Assembly (NCBI RefSeq): GCF_945859685.1
Contig: NC_079147.1
Location: 141,818,645 to 141,882,644 of the forward strand
Source of the DNA: Eupeodes corollae
Taxonomy: Eukaryota; Arthropoda; Insecta; Diptera; Syrphidae
Length of the DNA: 64,000 nucleotides
Direction: 5' to 3'
Positions 45,880 through 58,250 of the stretch are shown here, in pieces. Below the pieces are notes generated by a model. The model was not told the origin of the DNA and ran no database searches. It saw nothing but the letters and a program-made list of their open reading frames with translations. Positions within the stretch are counted from its first letter, which is position 1. Every line of letters begins with the position of its first letter. The translations under genes were made by a program, and so were the position numbers.

Positions 45880-46095
45880 ATAATTTATAAAAATATGTAA
45901 AAATACATCTTTCATGAAATTTTCCACAAAAATCATCTTTAACGTCTTGAATAGATTCTGGAGCATTAGGATATACATTATTTTTCATGTGGCTTCAAAG
46001 AAAATAGTCTAAAGGTGTTAATTCACAATATTTCGGAGGCTTCAATCGTGATAAACTCTTTGAAAAATAACACGGTAAGGAAACTTTTCTTCTTC
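45880..46095 (-). pseudogene. mariner-type transposase relic, separate lineage
   Basis: Minus strand: LKPPKYCELTPLDYFL, then a TGA where Trp is expected, then SHMKNNVYPNAPESIQDVKD and FCGKFHERC. LTPLDYFLW-x-x-(M/L)KNxVY is the last-catalytic-residue block of mariner/IS630-type transposases. The wording differs from the relic near base 296 (LWGFHKFQVYVNKPQ), so it comes from a different element. Only this block survives. Confidence 0.7.
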
Positions 46096-46149
46096 TTGTT
46101 TTATACAAACATCGTTCTCATCAATATCTTCCAATTTCGAATATTATTA

Positions 46150-47816
46150 ATCATAGCTCGGTATGCTATCTATCTCAATTAGTTTCCGACCCGAAAGACT
46201 CACCTGAAAATTACAGAGGAATTTCATTCATGAATGTAATTACAAAAATATTTGCAAAGCTCGAAAAATGGATCAAACAGAACAATATTTTATCTGATCC
46301 ACAGTTTCAGAAAAAACTTTAAGGATTGATCACATTTTTCCACTATCATCTATAGTCAAAGCGTTTCAAGCACGTAACATAAAGGTCTTCGCATTTTTCG
46401 TTGACTTTGAAGCTGCTTTTGACCTAACCAATAGGAATGCTCTTATTTATAAGTTGACACAAATTGGTATATCTACAAAGTTCCTGAAAGTAATAAGAGA
46501 GATGTACACAGGTACGAAGGCAGCAGTTTAGGATGAAGTGAGCTTTTCAGAATGGTTAAGCACCAACACAGGAGTCAAACAAGGATGCCCATTTAGGGCT
46601 CGTTTGTTCTCGTCATTTATAAATGATGTTGCGGAGGAACTTCCTGAGGGAATAAGAATAGATAGCTGCACTGTGAATGTGTTACTATACGATATTGACT
46701 TCGTTATACTTTCAAAATCACCCTAAGCTTTGCAATTGATGATTAATCGGTTATCTCCATATTGTAACAGATAGGGACTTTCTATCAACACGACAAAATC
46801 CAAAATCATGGTATTTGGCCGTACTCAACGCGCTTATAATGGAATTGTACGCAATTGGAGGTAGCAAAAGAGGCCAAATATCTAGGCTTGAATTTGAACC
46901 CAACATTAAATTACAAAATTCATTTATCGGAAAAATCCAAAGCTCACAAAGTTAATAAATTTAACATTGAAAAATATCTTCTCTAACAAACAAATTAATT
47001 TAATTTACAAAGTACAAAATATTTAGTTTAGTAGTAAAATCTACTCTCTTGTATGTTGCTCAGGTTTGGGAATCAGAAGAATATGAAGAAATAGAAAAAT
47101 TTTATAGGAATTTTATAAAGAAACTTTTCAACCTTCCTCTGAATACGCCTAGTTATGCGATATATCTAGAAACAGGACTGCCAAAACTTCTAACAAGCAC
47201 TCTGAAGTCTAAAGCTGACTACATCATCAAAGTCTGCAGCAACCACCAGAGCACAAGACTTTGGAAAAAACTTCTTTTATATGAGCTGAGAAAAAAGGAT
47301 TGGTGGTTTGCAAGATGGCAATCGGTTGGCAATGAGTGTGGAATGAGATTGGATGATGATTTCAGCAATGTGAAGCATGTGAAAGAACAAATGTACAGCA
47401 TCACATAGAAAAATGAGGACAAAATGAGGCATTCACTGATAGAAGAAGCTAAAAACTCATTCAGTAGAATAATCTACAGTCAGCTGAGCTATAATCTTGG
47501 TGCCAGAAATTATTCCAAGGATTCACTGAATTATGAAAAGATATCCCTAATCGTTAAAGGAAGATGCGAAGTTCTCAACTTATAATGGTAGTTTTAACCA
47601 ATTCTGCACTATGCCACTTTAAAGTAAAAGATGATTGCCTTCATTTCATTGGTATATGTCCAATATTCAAAACTCAAAGACGGTACTTTTTCGGGAAAAA
47701 TACTCTTACCTACAAGCAACTTTAAACATCATTAACAAGCATGATTGGAAATTATTAAGTACATTTTTGAAAGATATTTACAAGTATAGATTGTTATTAA
47801 TTACAGAATTGTATTA
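46150..47816 (+). pseudogene. jockey-like LINE ORF2 relic with C-terminal zinc-knuckle region
   Basis: Sequential motifs: VSDPKDSPENYRGISFMNVI, KIFAKLEKWIKQNN and SDPQFQ; FVDFEAAFDLTNRN at about 46400-46440; LSTNTGVKQGCPFRARLFSS and FINDV (frame 46538-46726); VLLYDIDFVILSKS in place of the YADD block (Ala and the first Asp altered); INTTKSKIMVFGR; then the frame 47049-47408 (119 codons) with FYRNFIKKLFNLPLNTPSYA and IYLETGLPK. Past stops comes SALCHFKVKDDCLHFIGICP at about 47606-47665, a degenerate Cys-x-x-Cys...His...Cys motif. The element is clearly the same group as the relic at 28150-28922. Unreadable catalytic site and stops mean inactive. Confidence 0.78.
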
Positions 47817-47906
47817 AATTCAAAACATACATAAATTTAAATATACTTATTTTTTTTGTCAACCTGGCTGACGGCATAGCCATAGCATCTAAATTCAAAA
47901 AATTGT

Positions 47907-50312
47907 ATACTTACTTACTTAAGGTGGCGCTACAGTCCTGTGTGAACTAGGGCCTCAACAAACAAACTTCTCCATCTAGCTCGGTCCCTAGCTAGATGTC
48001 TCCAGTTTCGCGCTCCAAGTTGGGTGAGGTCACCTTCCACTTGTGCGCGCCACCTGATCCGCGGTCTTCCTCTACTGCGCTGTCCTGTGGGTGCGGATTT
48101 GAAGACTTTCCGGGCCGGAGCATTGGTTTCCATGCGCTCTACGTGACCCAGCCATTTTAGTCGTTGGAGTTTTACTCTTCTGGCTAAGTCTACGTCGCTG
48201 TACAGCCCGTACAGTTCGTCGTTCCATCTTCTCCTCCACTCCACTTCGATGCATACGGGACCGTAGATCACACGAAGAACTTTTCTCTCGCAGCGACCCA
48301 AGGTACTTTCATCCGTTTTTGTCATGGTCCATGCTTCTGCACCGTATAGCAGGACGGGGATGATAAGGGTCTTATATAGCAACACCTTGGTCCCTCGAGA
48401 GAGGACTTTACCACTAAATTGCTTTCTTAGTCCAAAGAAACAGCGGTTAGCAAGAGTTATTCTGCGTTTGATCTCAGCGCTGGTGTTGTTTTCTGCGTTT
48501 ACAGCGGAGCCTAGGTATACGAAGTCCTTGACTACCTCAAAGTTACGTCTGTCGATTGTGACGTTTTGACCAAAACGTCGGTGTTGTATGTCCTTTCTAG
48601 ACGACAGCTTGTACTTTGTTTTGCCCTCATTAACCGTTAAACCCATTTTTGCCGCTTCTGCCTCAATACTCACAAAAGCACCATTGACATCACGCTGAGT
48701 TCTTCCGATTATGTCAATGTCATCAGCATATGCCAGTAATTGGACAGACTTTTGAAAGATAGTGCCTCTAGTGTTGACGTGTGAGCTCTGCACTATTCTT
48801 TTAAGCACGATGTTAAAAAAATCGCATGACAGCGCATCACCCTGTCTAAAGCCTTTTTTGACATCAAAAGGTTCTGTTAAGTTGTTTCCAACCTTTATGG
48901 AGCAGCGTGAATTCTCCATGGTCATCCTGCACAAACGGATGAGTTTGGCAGGGATGCCAAAACTAGACATCGCTCTATACAGCTCGTCCCTGTAGATGCT
49001 GTCATATGCGGCCTTGAAATCGATGAAAAGATGGTGGGTGTCGATTTGGTGTTCTTGAGTTTTTTCCAGGATCTGCCGTAATGTGAATATTTGATCAACT
49101 GTGGACTTTCCTGGTCTAAAACCACACTGATAAGGACCTATCAGGTTGTTGACGATGGGTTTTAGACGTTCACATATTACGACAGAGAAGATTTTATAGG
49201 CGATGTTAAGTTTCCTCTATAGTTGGTGCGGTTTAGAGGGTCTCCTTTTTTCAGGATCGGGCGAACAATACTGAGGTTCCATTCATCGGACATGTTTTCT
49301 TCCGAACATATCTTACAGATAAGTTGGTGCATGCTCCTAACCAGCTTATTCCCAGCTGCTTTAAAGAGCTTGGCATTCAAGCCATCTGCTCCAGCGGCTT
49401 TATTAGACTTCAACTTAGATATGGCAATCTTTACTTCGTCTAAGTCGGGGGGACGGGATTGTTGGCTTTCGTCGTCTATATCGAATGGGTCATCCTGCCT
49501 GACAGCGGAATTCAGTTCTTCATCGCCGTTATACAGTCTGCAGAAGTGGTCCTTCCATATCCTCAGCATTGACTGCGGTTGCACTATGATGTTTCCACTT
49601 TTGTCTTTGCAGCCTTCGGTTCTAGGTTTATGTACCTGTGAATTTCGTTTCACCTGTTCATAAAACTTTCGAACCTCATTCCTGCTTTTATACCTCTCTA
49701 CATCTTCGACCGCACGCTTCTCATGCCCTCTCTTTTTCCTTCTGAGAAGTCGGCGTTCCTCTCGCCTCTTCTGCTCATAGAGCTCACGAGCAGCTCTCGT
49801 CCTTTTATGCAGCGCCGCTTTGCGTGCCTCTTGTTTGGCTGCATTTGCCTGCCGACATTCCTCATCCATCAAACCAGGGGTTCCTTGTTGGTGGCCGTTT
49901 GAAACCCAGCACATCAGAGGCGGCTTCTCTGATTGCATCTTGGCAATGCTGCCACTGGTTTTCGATACATTGTGTTGGCGGCAGAGAACTTCGAGATAGG
50001 TTACTTGTAACTCGGCGATCTCTGGCGATTGTAGCCGTTCGACGTTGTATCTTCTTCCAGCACCTCCCTGTCTTGCTTGGGTCTGGAAATCCGAAGTGCT
50101 ACCGTGGCTACAACGAGGTAGTGGTCCGAGTCGATGTTAGCTCCTCGGAAAGTTCGTACATCCATAATGCTGGAAGCGTGTCTGGCGTCGATCGCAATAT
50201 GGTCAATCTGGTTGACGGTAGATTGATCCGGAGAAGTCCAAGTTCCTTTGTGGATGTTGAGGTGTGGAAAACGCGTACTGATGAGAGATTTACTAATGAG
50301 CAACGAAATCGT
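47907..50312 (-). mobile_element. RTE-clade LINE, best preserved copy (5'-truncated)
   Basis: From 50312 downward: the end of the endonuclease domain (frame 50303-50001: HLNIHKGTWTSPDQSTVNQI, DHIAIDARHASS, SDHYLVVATVALRIS), then after shifts the linker and first reverse transcriptase blocks (49938-49177, 253 codons: RRKKRGHEKRAVEDVE, SNKAAGADGLNAKLF, MSDEWNLS, NYRG). An apparent 8-bp loss near 49212 shifts the frame. The rest is open, with GFRPGKSTVDQIFTLRQIL, DFKAAYDSIYRDELYRAM and the 346-codon frame 48970-47930: FRQGDALSCDFFNI, LLAYADDIDIIGRT (catalytic Asp pair intact), VLLYGAEAWTM, VIYGPVCIEVEWRRRW and LKWLGHVERM. It ends GTAGCGCCACCTTAAGTAAG and a (TAAG)n tail. A 4-bp duplication near 49866 also shifts the frame. 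Differences such as GADGLNA against GADGIAA set it apart from the other copies as another subfamily. Confidence 0.92.
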
Positions 50313-52139
50313 GGAAATAATAATTCAGTTCGTGTTCTGCATCAATATTTAGGAGACAAATTTTGGTGCTTATTGAATAACCCTTATCTTTATAGCGAAG
50401 CTAATTTCTTCTGCAATATCACACCATTCAAAAAACAGCCTTTAACAAAAGCCCCAAAAGTGCACGAGTTTTGCAAATTCAGTGACATCAAAATATTCAC
50501 CATTTTTCTATCTATTGATTTTTACCATTCCATTTTTAGAACTTGAGTAGATTAAATTTCAAAAGTGACAGTTGACCAAATAGCTGGCTTTTTAAAAGCA
50601 ACCTCTTATTGGAAAACCCTTTCCTTAGTCCACATTCTTTGGGCCTTACTTAGCTTTCATAAACCGATTGTGACCCTGTAGTTTATAATCCAGCCCTGTC
50701 TGAAAAACCGTTGTTGCATATCTGCACGCGATGTGCGAGGATTGCACTATACTCGAACAATTGTCTACTGATGCTGAAGTTGAAGCTGATGTTGTTTTGT
50801 CCAAGCGGAAGGAAAGAAATGTCAAACATGGAATTAATTAGATTCCAAGTGCTTGTCGCCACTTGATTGACTACTTGTGTCTTCAATTCTATGTTTGTGT
50901 TTGTGTTTGTTTGTATATGCATGTGTGTATGTAGATATATGAAATTAATCCCTGTGTTTATCTCTTGTCTCGAAAACTTCACTATACGAATCTATATCTA
51001 TGGTAACTTACTTTACGTACAGTAGCTATACGTACATATAACGTCACTCGCTACCACCAGTGGGCAGTAGCGGTACATTCATCGGACTTTGACAGCAATT
51101 GAGTTAATCAAGATGGATTACTGTTGGATTAGATGTTTGGAATTTAATTGGACAGACTTTATAAAGCAGACACACATGTTGTTTTGTTTGCACGTTAAGA
51201 CTATGCTACTTATGATCTATAAAAGGTTCCTTATAAATAGATATAATATATATTAAATAACCTTTCATTCTCATATTGTAATTTGTATTTGATCTTAACT
51301 AAGTCTCGTTCATCATTCAATTAGATGTCATCCTTCAAATATAAGTAGGTATAGGTACCTATAGGCACCTCTCACACATAATAAAGATAATCCTTTTAAA
51401 ATTTATATCTCACAGATGTTCACAGGATGAAATCAATTTTAATTTAGTTGTACGTCTCGTTTAAAATATTTTGCTTAACATAAAATTGTCAACACCTATA
51501 GTGTTTGAAATTTAATTTACAATCACTGCGAGATAAAATAGAAAAGCCAAAAACTTAACCAGACCACAGAGCACAACACCTCTTATAAATTTGACAGAAT
51601 AATTTGTAATTAAATGGCTCCTCCTCATGGGTATTTCATACTTAAGATAGGTACACAGAAAGAAAAAATTACTCAAAATGACACAGTGTCCTCCATTTTT
51701 GACAAATGACATTTAACTTATGACGTTTTAACTTTGAAACAAAAATTCCATAGTCAAACCAACTTCGTTGGTTTTTTGGCTGAGCTGTCAACTGTATATT
51801 GAATTCGTTTTGAGATAACTCATTTTGACGTCTTATCATTTTTTCTCGTTAAGTATTTATGATAAAAAAAGAGATAAATGGAATTGAACGTCAAATATTA
51901 TGTTGAGGTTATTTTTACAAATGTCAAAAATGTTACTTTGAAAAACTGACATTCAACTTTTTATAATTTGTAGAGCGACAAATTAAAACAATCAATATTG
52001 TTTATAATATAAAAGAGTGTACTTCATTCAAATAAACTGTTAATGAAAAATCTGTCAGTTGTTAACTGTCACTTTGACAGGTTAATGAAATCTCTAACAC
52101 TTCTTTTATAAATAAGTTTTTCCGGTCAAGTCTCTGAAG
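50313..52139. other. non-coding stretch
   Basis: No coding signal. Contains an 8-bp stem hairpin AAACCAAC-TTC-GTTGGTTT at about 51757-51775 followed by Ts, surrounded by several TGACAT/ATGTCA words (51700-52080) that suggest a MITE-like sequence, but no clean termini were found. Confidence 0.35.
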
Positions 52140-52620
52140 AAGTTCTGTGCTGACATCATTAAGTATTAACAACCTGTAGCAACATTGCAGATGAAACTTA
52201 CAGAGAAACGTCTAGTTTTGGCATCACTGTCAACCTATCCATTTGTGCAGAATGACGATCGAATATGCACTATGCTCTATGGAGGTCGATCAAAAAAGTT
52301 TCAGACAAGGCGATGCACTGTCATGCAACAATGAGGCAAGGCCAAGTATATGCTGTTCCTAAAAAGGGCATTGAGTGACGACGTCTAGAACAAGATACAA
52401 GGACGAACTGTACAGGCTTTAAAGCGTCACTGATCTGGTCAACAGAATAAGGCATTTAAATCGAATTCCGAAGGACAGCGCAGTAAAAGAAGAAGGTGCA
52501 CGCAGCTGGGAGAGAGAGGACCTCAGTCAACTTGGCGTGAGAAACTAGAAACAGCTAGCTATGAACTGAGCTGGTTTGAGACGCATGTCGGTTGAAGCCC
52601 AGGTCCATCCCCGAATTCAG
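52140..52620 (+). pseudogene. RTE-clade LINE relic, multiply deleted
   Basis: Short pieces in the order of RTE ORF2: AACCTGTAGCAACATTGCAG (linker start), AGTTTTGGCATCACTGTCAA with CCATTTGTGCAGAATGACGA (GIPxKLIRLCRM block), TTTCAGACAAGGCGATGCAC (FRQGDALS), TGAGGCAAGGCCAAGTATAT, then the C-terminal region with GGACAGCGCAGTAAAAGAAG, ACCTCAGTCAACTTGGCGTG and GAGACGCATGTCGGTTGAAG. Large internal losses include the YADD block. The usual tail is not seen; the copy stops near AGGTCCATCCCCGAATTCAG. Confidence 0.75.
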
Positions 52621-54674
52621 TGCGTAGGAGTTCTTAAGCAAACAATTCTATTGAAATCATTATCAGATTAGAGTTGTGGCAAGTTATGTACTTGAAAATA
52701 ATGTTATTTGAAATATTCTCTCAATGTATAATAGACAACGATGATGCTTCTCCACAGGACGATACAACATCTTAAAACATCTTTTGATGCTCCCCGATAT
52801 CAAAGAGAGTCATCAATATCATCAACAAATCAATTTGCTTGAAATAAATTAAACCAATGTCGTTGCCTCTTTTCTGCACGGGGCGCATCTGTGTCCTAGA
52901 CCAATGTTATATGCTGTCATCGTGTTATTGTCGCGTCGGTCTGTCGGTTGGATGTTTTTCAGATCCCAACCCAATACAATCCCTTTTCGACTCTACTCTC
53001 CTTCATGTCATAAATAAATAAGTGAAATTATTTTCCCGCCGCTCATACACACACACACATCCATATTGCTCATACATTTGTATATTCAATAAAACGATGA
53101 TACTGTTCTTTTTTTTAATTTTCATCGGAGGGAAAAAGCCTCATCAATAATAAACTATTCGGCGAATTCATAAATAATTCGATATTTTCGCGATGCACTT
53201 TAAAGTAATTATACCTCCGTGATTTTATATATGTATATTTCATTTATTGCATTTACATATGTGTGTGATAGATTTCTATTGATAGAATGCTTCTTCTTTC
53301 TATATGTGTCGATATAACTTATCAATATCACCGTATAATCCACCTGTCACCTCCTTTTTCTTAGCTGAATGTATTCGATTTACACACGAACGCAACGCCT
53401 TACACATACTAAATGAGAATGAACGGGTGAAATTTTTCCCTTCAATTTTCCAATCGATCACACGATATGTGTTCTTTCCTTTGGGGGCCAATCTATTTAT
53501 CGCACACGATGAAGAAAATTGAAGTTAAGTGCTCAATTGAAAGGTTATACGAGTATATATATTTTAGCGGACTTTATGAGATAACACACAGTGGAACAAA
53601 AATGCTACATTGTAAACTTTTTAAAACAAATCAGGTTGTTAAAAGCTAACTTCTAAAACCTATTATATTAGAAAGATATGTGATAAAATATTTAAGTTCT
53701 AAAGGTACGGTAAAAGGATGACTCAAAAGTGGCGCTTGAACCGGTTGAGAGTAAGAAACAAACGAAGATGGCGGATTAGAAATTGATACTAACTTCACTC
53801 TATCGCTGCATTGTGTCAAATACCTTTAAATGGTAAATGTCAATTCTATTGATGTTTTGATACTTAAGGGGACGTTTCATAGAGTCCGTATCAAAAACAT
53901 TCTGTATGAAGATATAAATCTTTTATACGTATCACCCTCATTTGTTTACATTGTTGTATTTGTAGTGTGGACGAATAGATGTAAATGTCAACGAAAAAAA
54001 TTGAGGTGTTTTCACGCATACATAGAATTAAATACTCAGTTCTTAGGGGAAATGTCATTATTTTGAGGAGAAATGTCAGAAATGAGTTTATGAATCTGAT
54101 TTCTGGTCTAGCTTGCAGGCAAACCAAGATGGCTACCGAGGAATTATATCCTTATTACAGTGTTTTTGGTCCGTATCATGCGTTGCGGCAACTTAAGCAA
54201 CTGACAACTCGATTAATTACACAAGATATTTTAAGAAGTGTGCCAAGCGTGCCAAATGCACCAATGTAAAAGGTGTCTGAGCTTTAAACTTTTCTCGGTA
54301 TTTCCGTTGATATAAGTTGTCAATAAAAGGTATGTTTATTAACATGGCGAACCGCTGTGCTATGAACTCGTTGCGATAAGGTGTGTTCACTCTAGCTTAG
54401 TTGTGACAAACTGAAGGTGTTTTATCTATGTCGAATATTTAATAACGAAAAATAAGGCGATAACTGAACTGTTTGTTAATAGAATACGAAAATGAACTTG
54501 TCCAATATTTTCAAAACTTTGTACATTGTTTTACTGGCAGTTTTTCAGTATTTTTTAATCAAATGCAAAGAAAATATAAGGTAATGATTTTATTAATTCT
54601 ATGCAATGCTTTGAAATTAAGCTGTCAAAACAACGTAAAGTATGCATTGAGTCTTTCCAATGTCAACCGATGTT
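52621..54674. other. non-coding stretch
   Basis: No gene or known repeat. Short (CA)n at 53047-53060. Overlapping plus-strand frames at 53830-54066 and 53985-54269 (the latter containing ELYPYYSVFGPYHALRQLK) are moderately protein-like but not recognised, and a frame on the other strand overlaps them. Confidence 0.35.
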
Positions 54675-57600
54675 CAAACACACAAGTGTCCAAAGGTTTT
54701 TCTCAAAACCCACCTCTGTCTATCAACTCCTGCTCTCACCTCCCTGCGGTGAACATCGGGTGTCTAGTACCTCAACTGGAGATTGGGTTCCAACCCCAGT
54801 AGAAAGTTGTTGGGTGCAGCAAACGAGAGAAGGCACCTCTCCTTATCCAGGCGGCAGCGGATGAATCCTCGAGATGGAATCAACGGTGGCGTCTAAAGTT
54901 CCAGTAAGGTTGAACTACTTAGTGAACACCTTATAGAGCTTTTTCGACATATTTGGAGCAAAGGCCTGTAAGGAGCGGTTTATCCGGCTCCCCGTCGCCC
55001 TCCAGGTGGGGGGTTGTTCCGTCGGGGTGACTTCCTGGCCATGTAAAATACCTTAGTTGCGAAGCACCCACAAGCCTCGGCTACGGACGAATTCTCTTTT
55101 GACAACCCACGCAAACGAAATAAGGACTACGAACTTCGGATCTGTACGAAGAATGTTAGGTCCTTTAACAGATCATGGGCAGCCCGAACAATAAGCGGAA
55201 GCCCTAAACTGCTGCAAGGCAGATATTACCGCCATACAAGAAGTGCGATGGGATGGACCGGGCAAACACAAACTAAAAGACTGCGATGTATACTACGGCG
55301 ACTGCTACCGAGAACCAAGACATCGTCTATTTGGGTGTGGATTTGTTGTTGGAACTAGATTCAGGAAAAAAGTCTTGAAATTCAACAGTATGAGCGAGCG
55401 AATCACGACAATCCGTATCAAGGCTAAATTCGCCAACATAAGCCTAAAATTTCCGCATGCCCAAACAGAGATGAAAGATGAAGACACCAAAGACATATTC
55501 TTCGAGCTTTTGGACAAGACATATGAGCAGTGCCCTGGCTATGACATTAAAATTGTCTTAGGAGATTTTAATGCCAAGCTAGGAAGAGAAGACATCTTTG
55601 GTGGCATAATCTGAGATCCAGCCTGCACGACACCACCTCCGACAACGGATTCAGGCTGGTCGATTTCGCTGCGGGGCGAGACGTTCTGGTAGCAAGTACG
55701 AAGTTCACACATCTTAATATCCACAAGGGGACATGGAAATCTCCTGATCAATCAACCGTCAACCAGATTGACCACATTGCAATCGACGCACGACACTTCT
55801 TCGGTATACAGGATATCCGAAAATTCCGACGGCCCAACATTGACTCGGACCAGTACCCCGTTTTAGATAAGGTACGGCTACGGATATCCCAATCAAAGCC
55901 AAAACAAGAAAGTACTGTGAGAATATTCGACGTAAGACGGCTACAATAGCGAGATACTACCATGTCCTTTTCGGTTCGAGTCTCTAATAACATCTTAAGG
56001 AGTTCTATGTTGCCTGCATTAAGAATTGAGAACCTGTGGCAACATTGCCTTGCAGCCATCGGAGATGCCGCCTCTGAAGTGCTAGGTTTCACGCGGTCAC
56101 CACAGCGAAACCCCTGTTTTGATGACTAATGTCGGCAAGCGCATGCAGCGAAACAAAACGGCGCTGCACAAAAGGACCAGAATGGCTCGCGAGCTCTACG
56201 AGCAGAGGAGGAGAGAGGAACACCGCCGGCTTCTTAGATGGAAAAAAGAGAGCATGAGAAGCGCGCGATCGAGGAGACAAAGGGATGTCACAACAGGAAT
56301 GAGGTTCGTTAATTTTACCAAAAACTAAAAAAAAACCTCCCAAAGGTACAAGCCACGAACCGAAGCCTGTAAGGACGGTCAAGGGAACATCGTAGTGGAA
56401 CCGCAGTCTATGTTGGGGATATGGAAAGACCACTTCTCCAAATTATATAAGGGCGATGACGAACCAAATTCCGCTGTAAGGGAGATAGAACCACTCAACC
56501 TAGGCCACGCAGATCAACGATTCCACCTACCCGACCTTGACGAACTGAAGATAGCTATATCTAAACTGACTGAAGTCAAACAAAGCTGCTGGAGCTAACA
56601 GCATCGCTGCCGAACTATTCAAAGCAGCAGGCGATGACTTGGTACGGAGCATGCACCAACTCATCTGCAAAATATGGTCGGAAGAAAGTATGCCCGATGA
56701 GTGGAATCTCAGCAAAGTATGTCCGATACATAAGAAAGGAGGTCCTCTAAATTGCGCCAACTACAGAGGCATCAGTCTCCTAAACATTGCGTATGAGATC
56801 CTCTCTGCCGTATTATGTGAAAGTCTGAAGCCGTTCTTCAACAACTTAATTGGTCCTTATCAGTATGGCTTCAGACCAGGAAAGTCCACTATCGACCAAA
56901 TATTCACACTACGGCAGATCTTAGAGAAAACCCAGTAACTTCGAATCGATACCCATTACCTCTTTATCAATTTTAAAGCCGCATACGACAACATTCATAG
57001 GAAAGGGCTCTACCGAGCAATGTCTAGTTTTGGCATCCCTGTCAAACTTATCCGTTTGTGCAGAATGACGATGGAGAATGCAGGCTGCTCTATCAAGTTC
57101 GGAAAAGATCTTACCGATGCATTTGATGTCAAAACAGGTTTTAAAAAAAGCGATGCTCTGTCATGCGACTTCTTCAACAACGTTCTGGAAAGAATTGTGC
57201 AAAACTCAACCGTCAACAATAGAGCCACAATCTTCCAAAGGTCCATTCAATTACTCGGATACGCAGATGATATTGACATAATTGGAAGATCAAAGCGTAA
57301 TGTTAGTGGAGCGTTTTTGAGCATTGCGACGGAAGCGAAGAAGATGGGTTTAGTGGTCAATGAGGGCAAGGCCAAGTAAATGATGTCATCAAAAAAAAAA
57401 ACACTGAACAACGACGTCTTGGACAAAACATCACCGTGGACAGCTATTACTTTGAGTTAGTTAAGGACTCTGTCTACCTTGCCAATGCTATTAACACAGA
57501 CAACGACACCAGAGCTGAAATCAAAAGAAGAATAACTCTTGCAAATCGCTACTTCTTTGAATTTAAAAGGCAATTGAGAAGTAAAGTCCTCCCTCGAGCA

Positions 57601-57871
57601 TCTAAAAACGGCTTAAATGCCTAGGTCATGTAGAGCGAATGGACATCAACGCACCAGCCCGGAAGGTCTTCGAATCCAATCCCGAGGGACGGCGCAGTAG
57701 AGGAAGACCGCGACTCAGGTGGCACACGCAGGTGAGTGATGACTTCAACCAACTTGGCGTGCGAAACTGGAGATAGCTAGCTAGGAACCGAGGTGGCTGG
57801 AGACGCATGTTGGTTGAGGCCCAGGTCCGCCCCGGACTGTAGCGCCACCTTAAGTAAGTAAGTAAGTAAGT
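54675..57871 (+). mobile_element. RTE-clade LINE, nearly full length, with 5' leader and (TAAG)n tail; inactivated
   Basis: The only copy here that runs from a 5' leader to a tail. Leader (about 54675-55085): TTTTTCTCAAAACCCACC, TCTGTCTATCAACTCCTGCT, GGATGAATCCTCGAGATGGA, and a GC-rich part CGGCTCCCCGTCGCCCTCCA. Endonuclease (about 55086-55900): ITAIQEVRWDGPGKHK, GCGFVVGTRF, KIVLGDFNAKLGREDIFGG, NIHKGTWKSPDQSTVNQI and DHIAIDARHFF. Linker about 56020-56390. Reverse transcriptase: IWKDHFSKLYKGDDEPNSAV (56395-56598), an AGADGI block damaged near 56590, MPDEWNLS, NYRGISLLNI and YGFRPGKST (56639-56938), and then LIRLCRMTM, DALSCDFF and LGYADDIDIIGRS (57020-57379). A deletion at about 57607 removes the segment between LPRAS and RLKCLGHVER. 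It ends CGCCACCTTAAG(TAAG)n at 57871. Frames are broken in at least five places. Confidence 0.92.
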
Positions 57872-58133
57872 CAACGGATCCGTTGGCGTAACGCATATGA
57901 CGGATTCTGTGAGTAGGCCTCTTTAGTCCTCGAGAATATTTTTTTCGTTTTTCTTTTTAAGCTCTGAGCAGGGATATGAGCTGTCAAAAAATACATCTGT
58001 ACATACAGTATTTTAAAAAACAGTATTTTGTTCCATACAGTATTTCGACCCCACCCCTGCATAATAGAGTCATCACTGTATTACCCTGAAGTCATCACAA
58101 ATTGGGTAAATAAATTCACATTATTTAATATAC
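57872..58133. other. short non-coding stretch
   Basis: Nothing recognised between the RTE tail and the family E fragment. Confidence 0.3.
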
Positions 58134-58250
58134 AAAAAGAGGCTGGGATGCAACCCACACTAATAACTTCCCATCCCGCCTGACGATTTGTCTTCCATAA
58201 AAGTTTGTAGGTTTTCTTGTTTTGTTAAAAAAGTTGTCAGTAGAAAAATT
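58134..58250 (-). repeat. family E right-end fragment, copy E6
   Basis: CAAAAAGAGGCTGGGATGCA at 58134, ACCCACACTAATAACTTCCC, ATCCCGCCTGACGATTTGTC and GTAGGTTTTCTTGTTTTGTT, matching the terminal 110 bp of E1 in reverse. No internal units or left end follow, so it is a truncated copy. Confidence 0.8.

Noticed and set aside
53985..54269. 94-codon plus-strand frame
   Set aside because: No family recognised; overlapping frames on both strands and a nearby TGTCA-rich repeat make coding doubtful.
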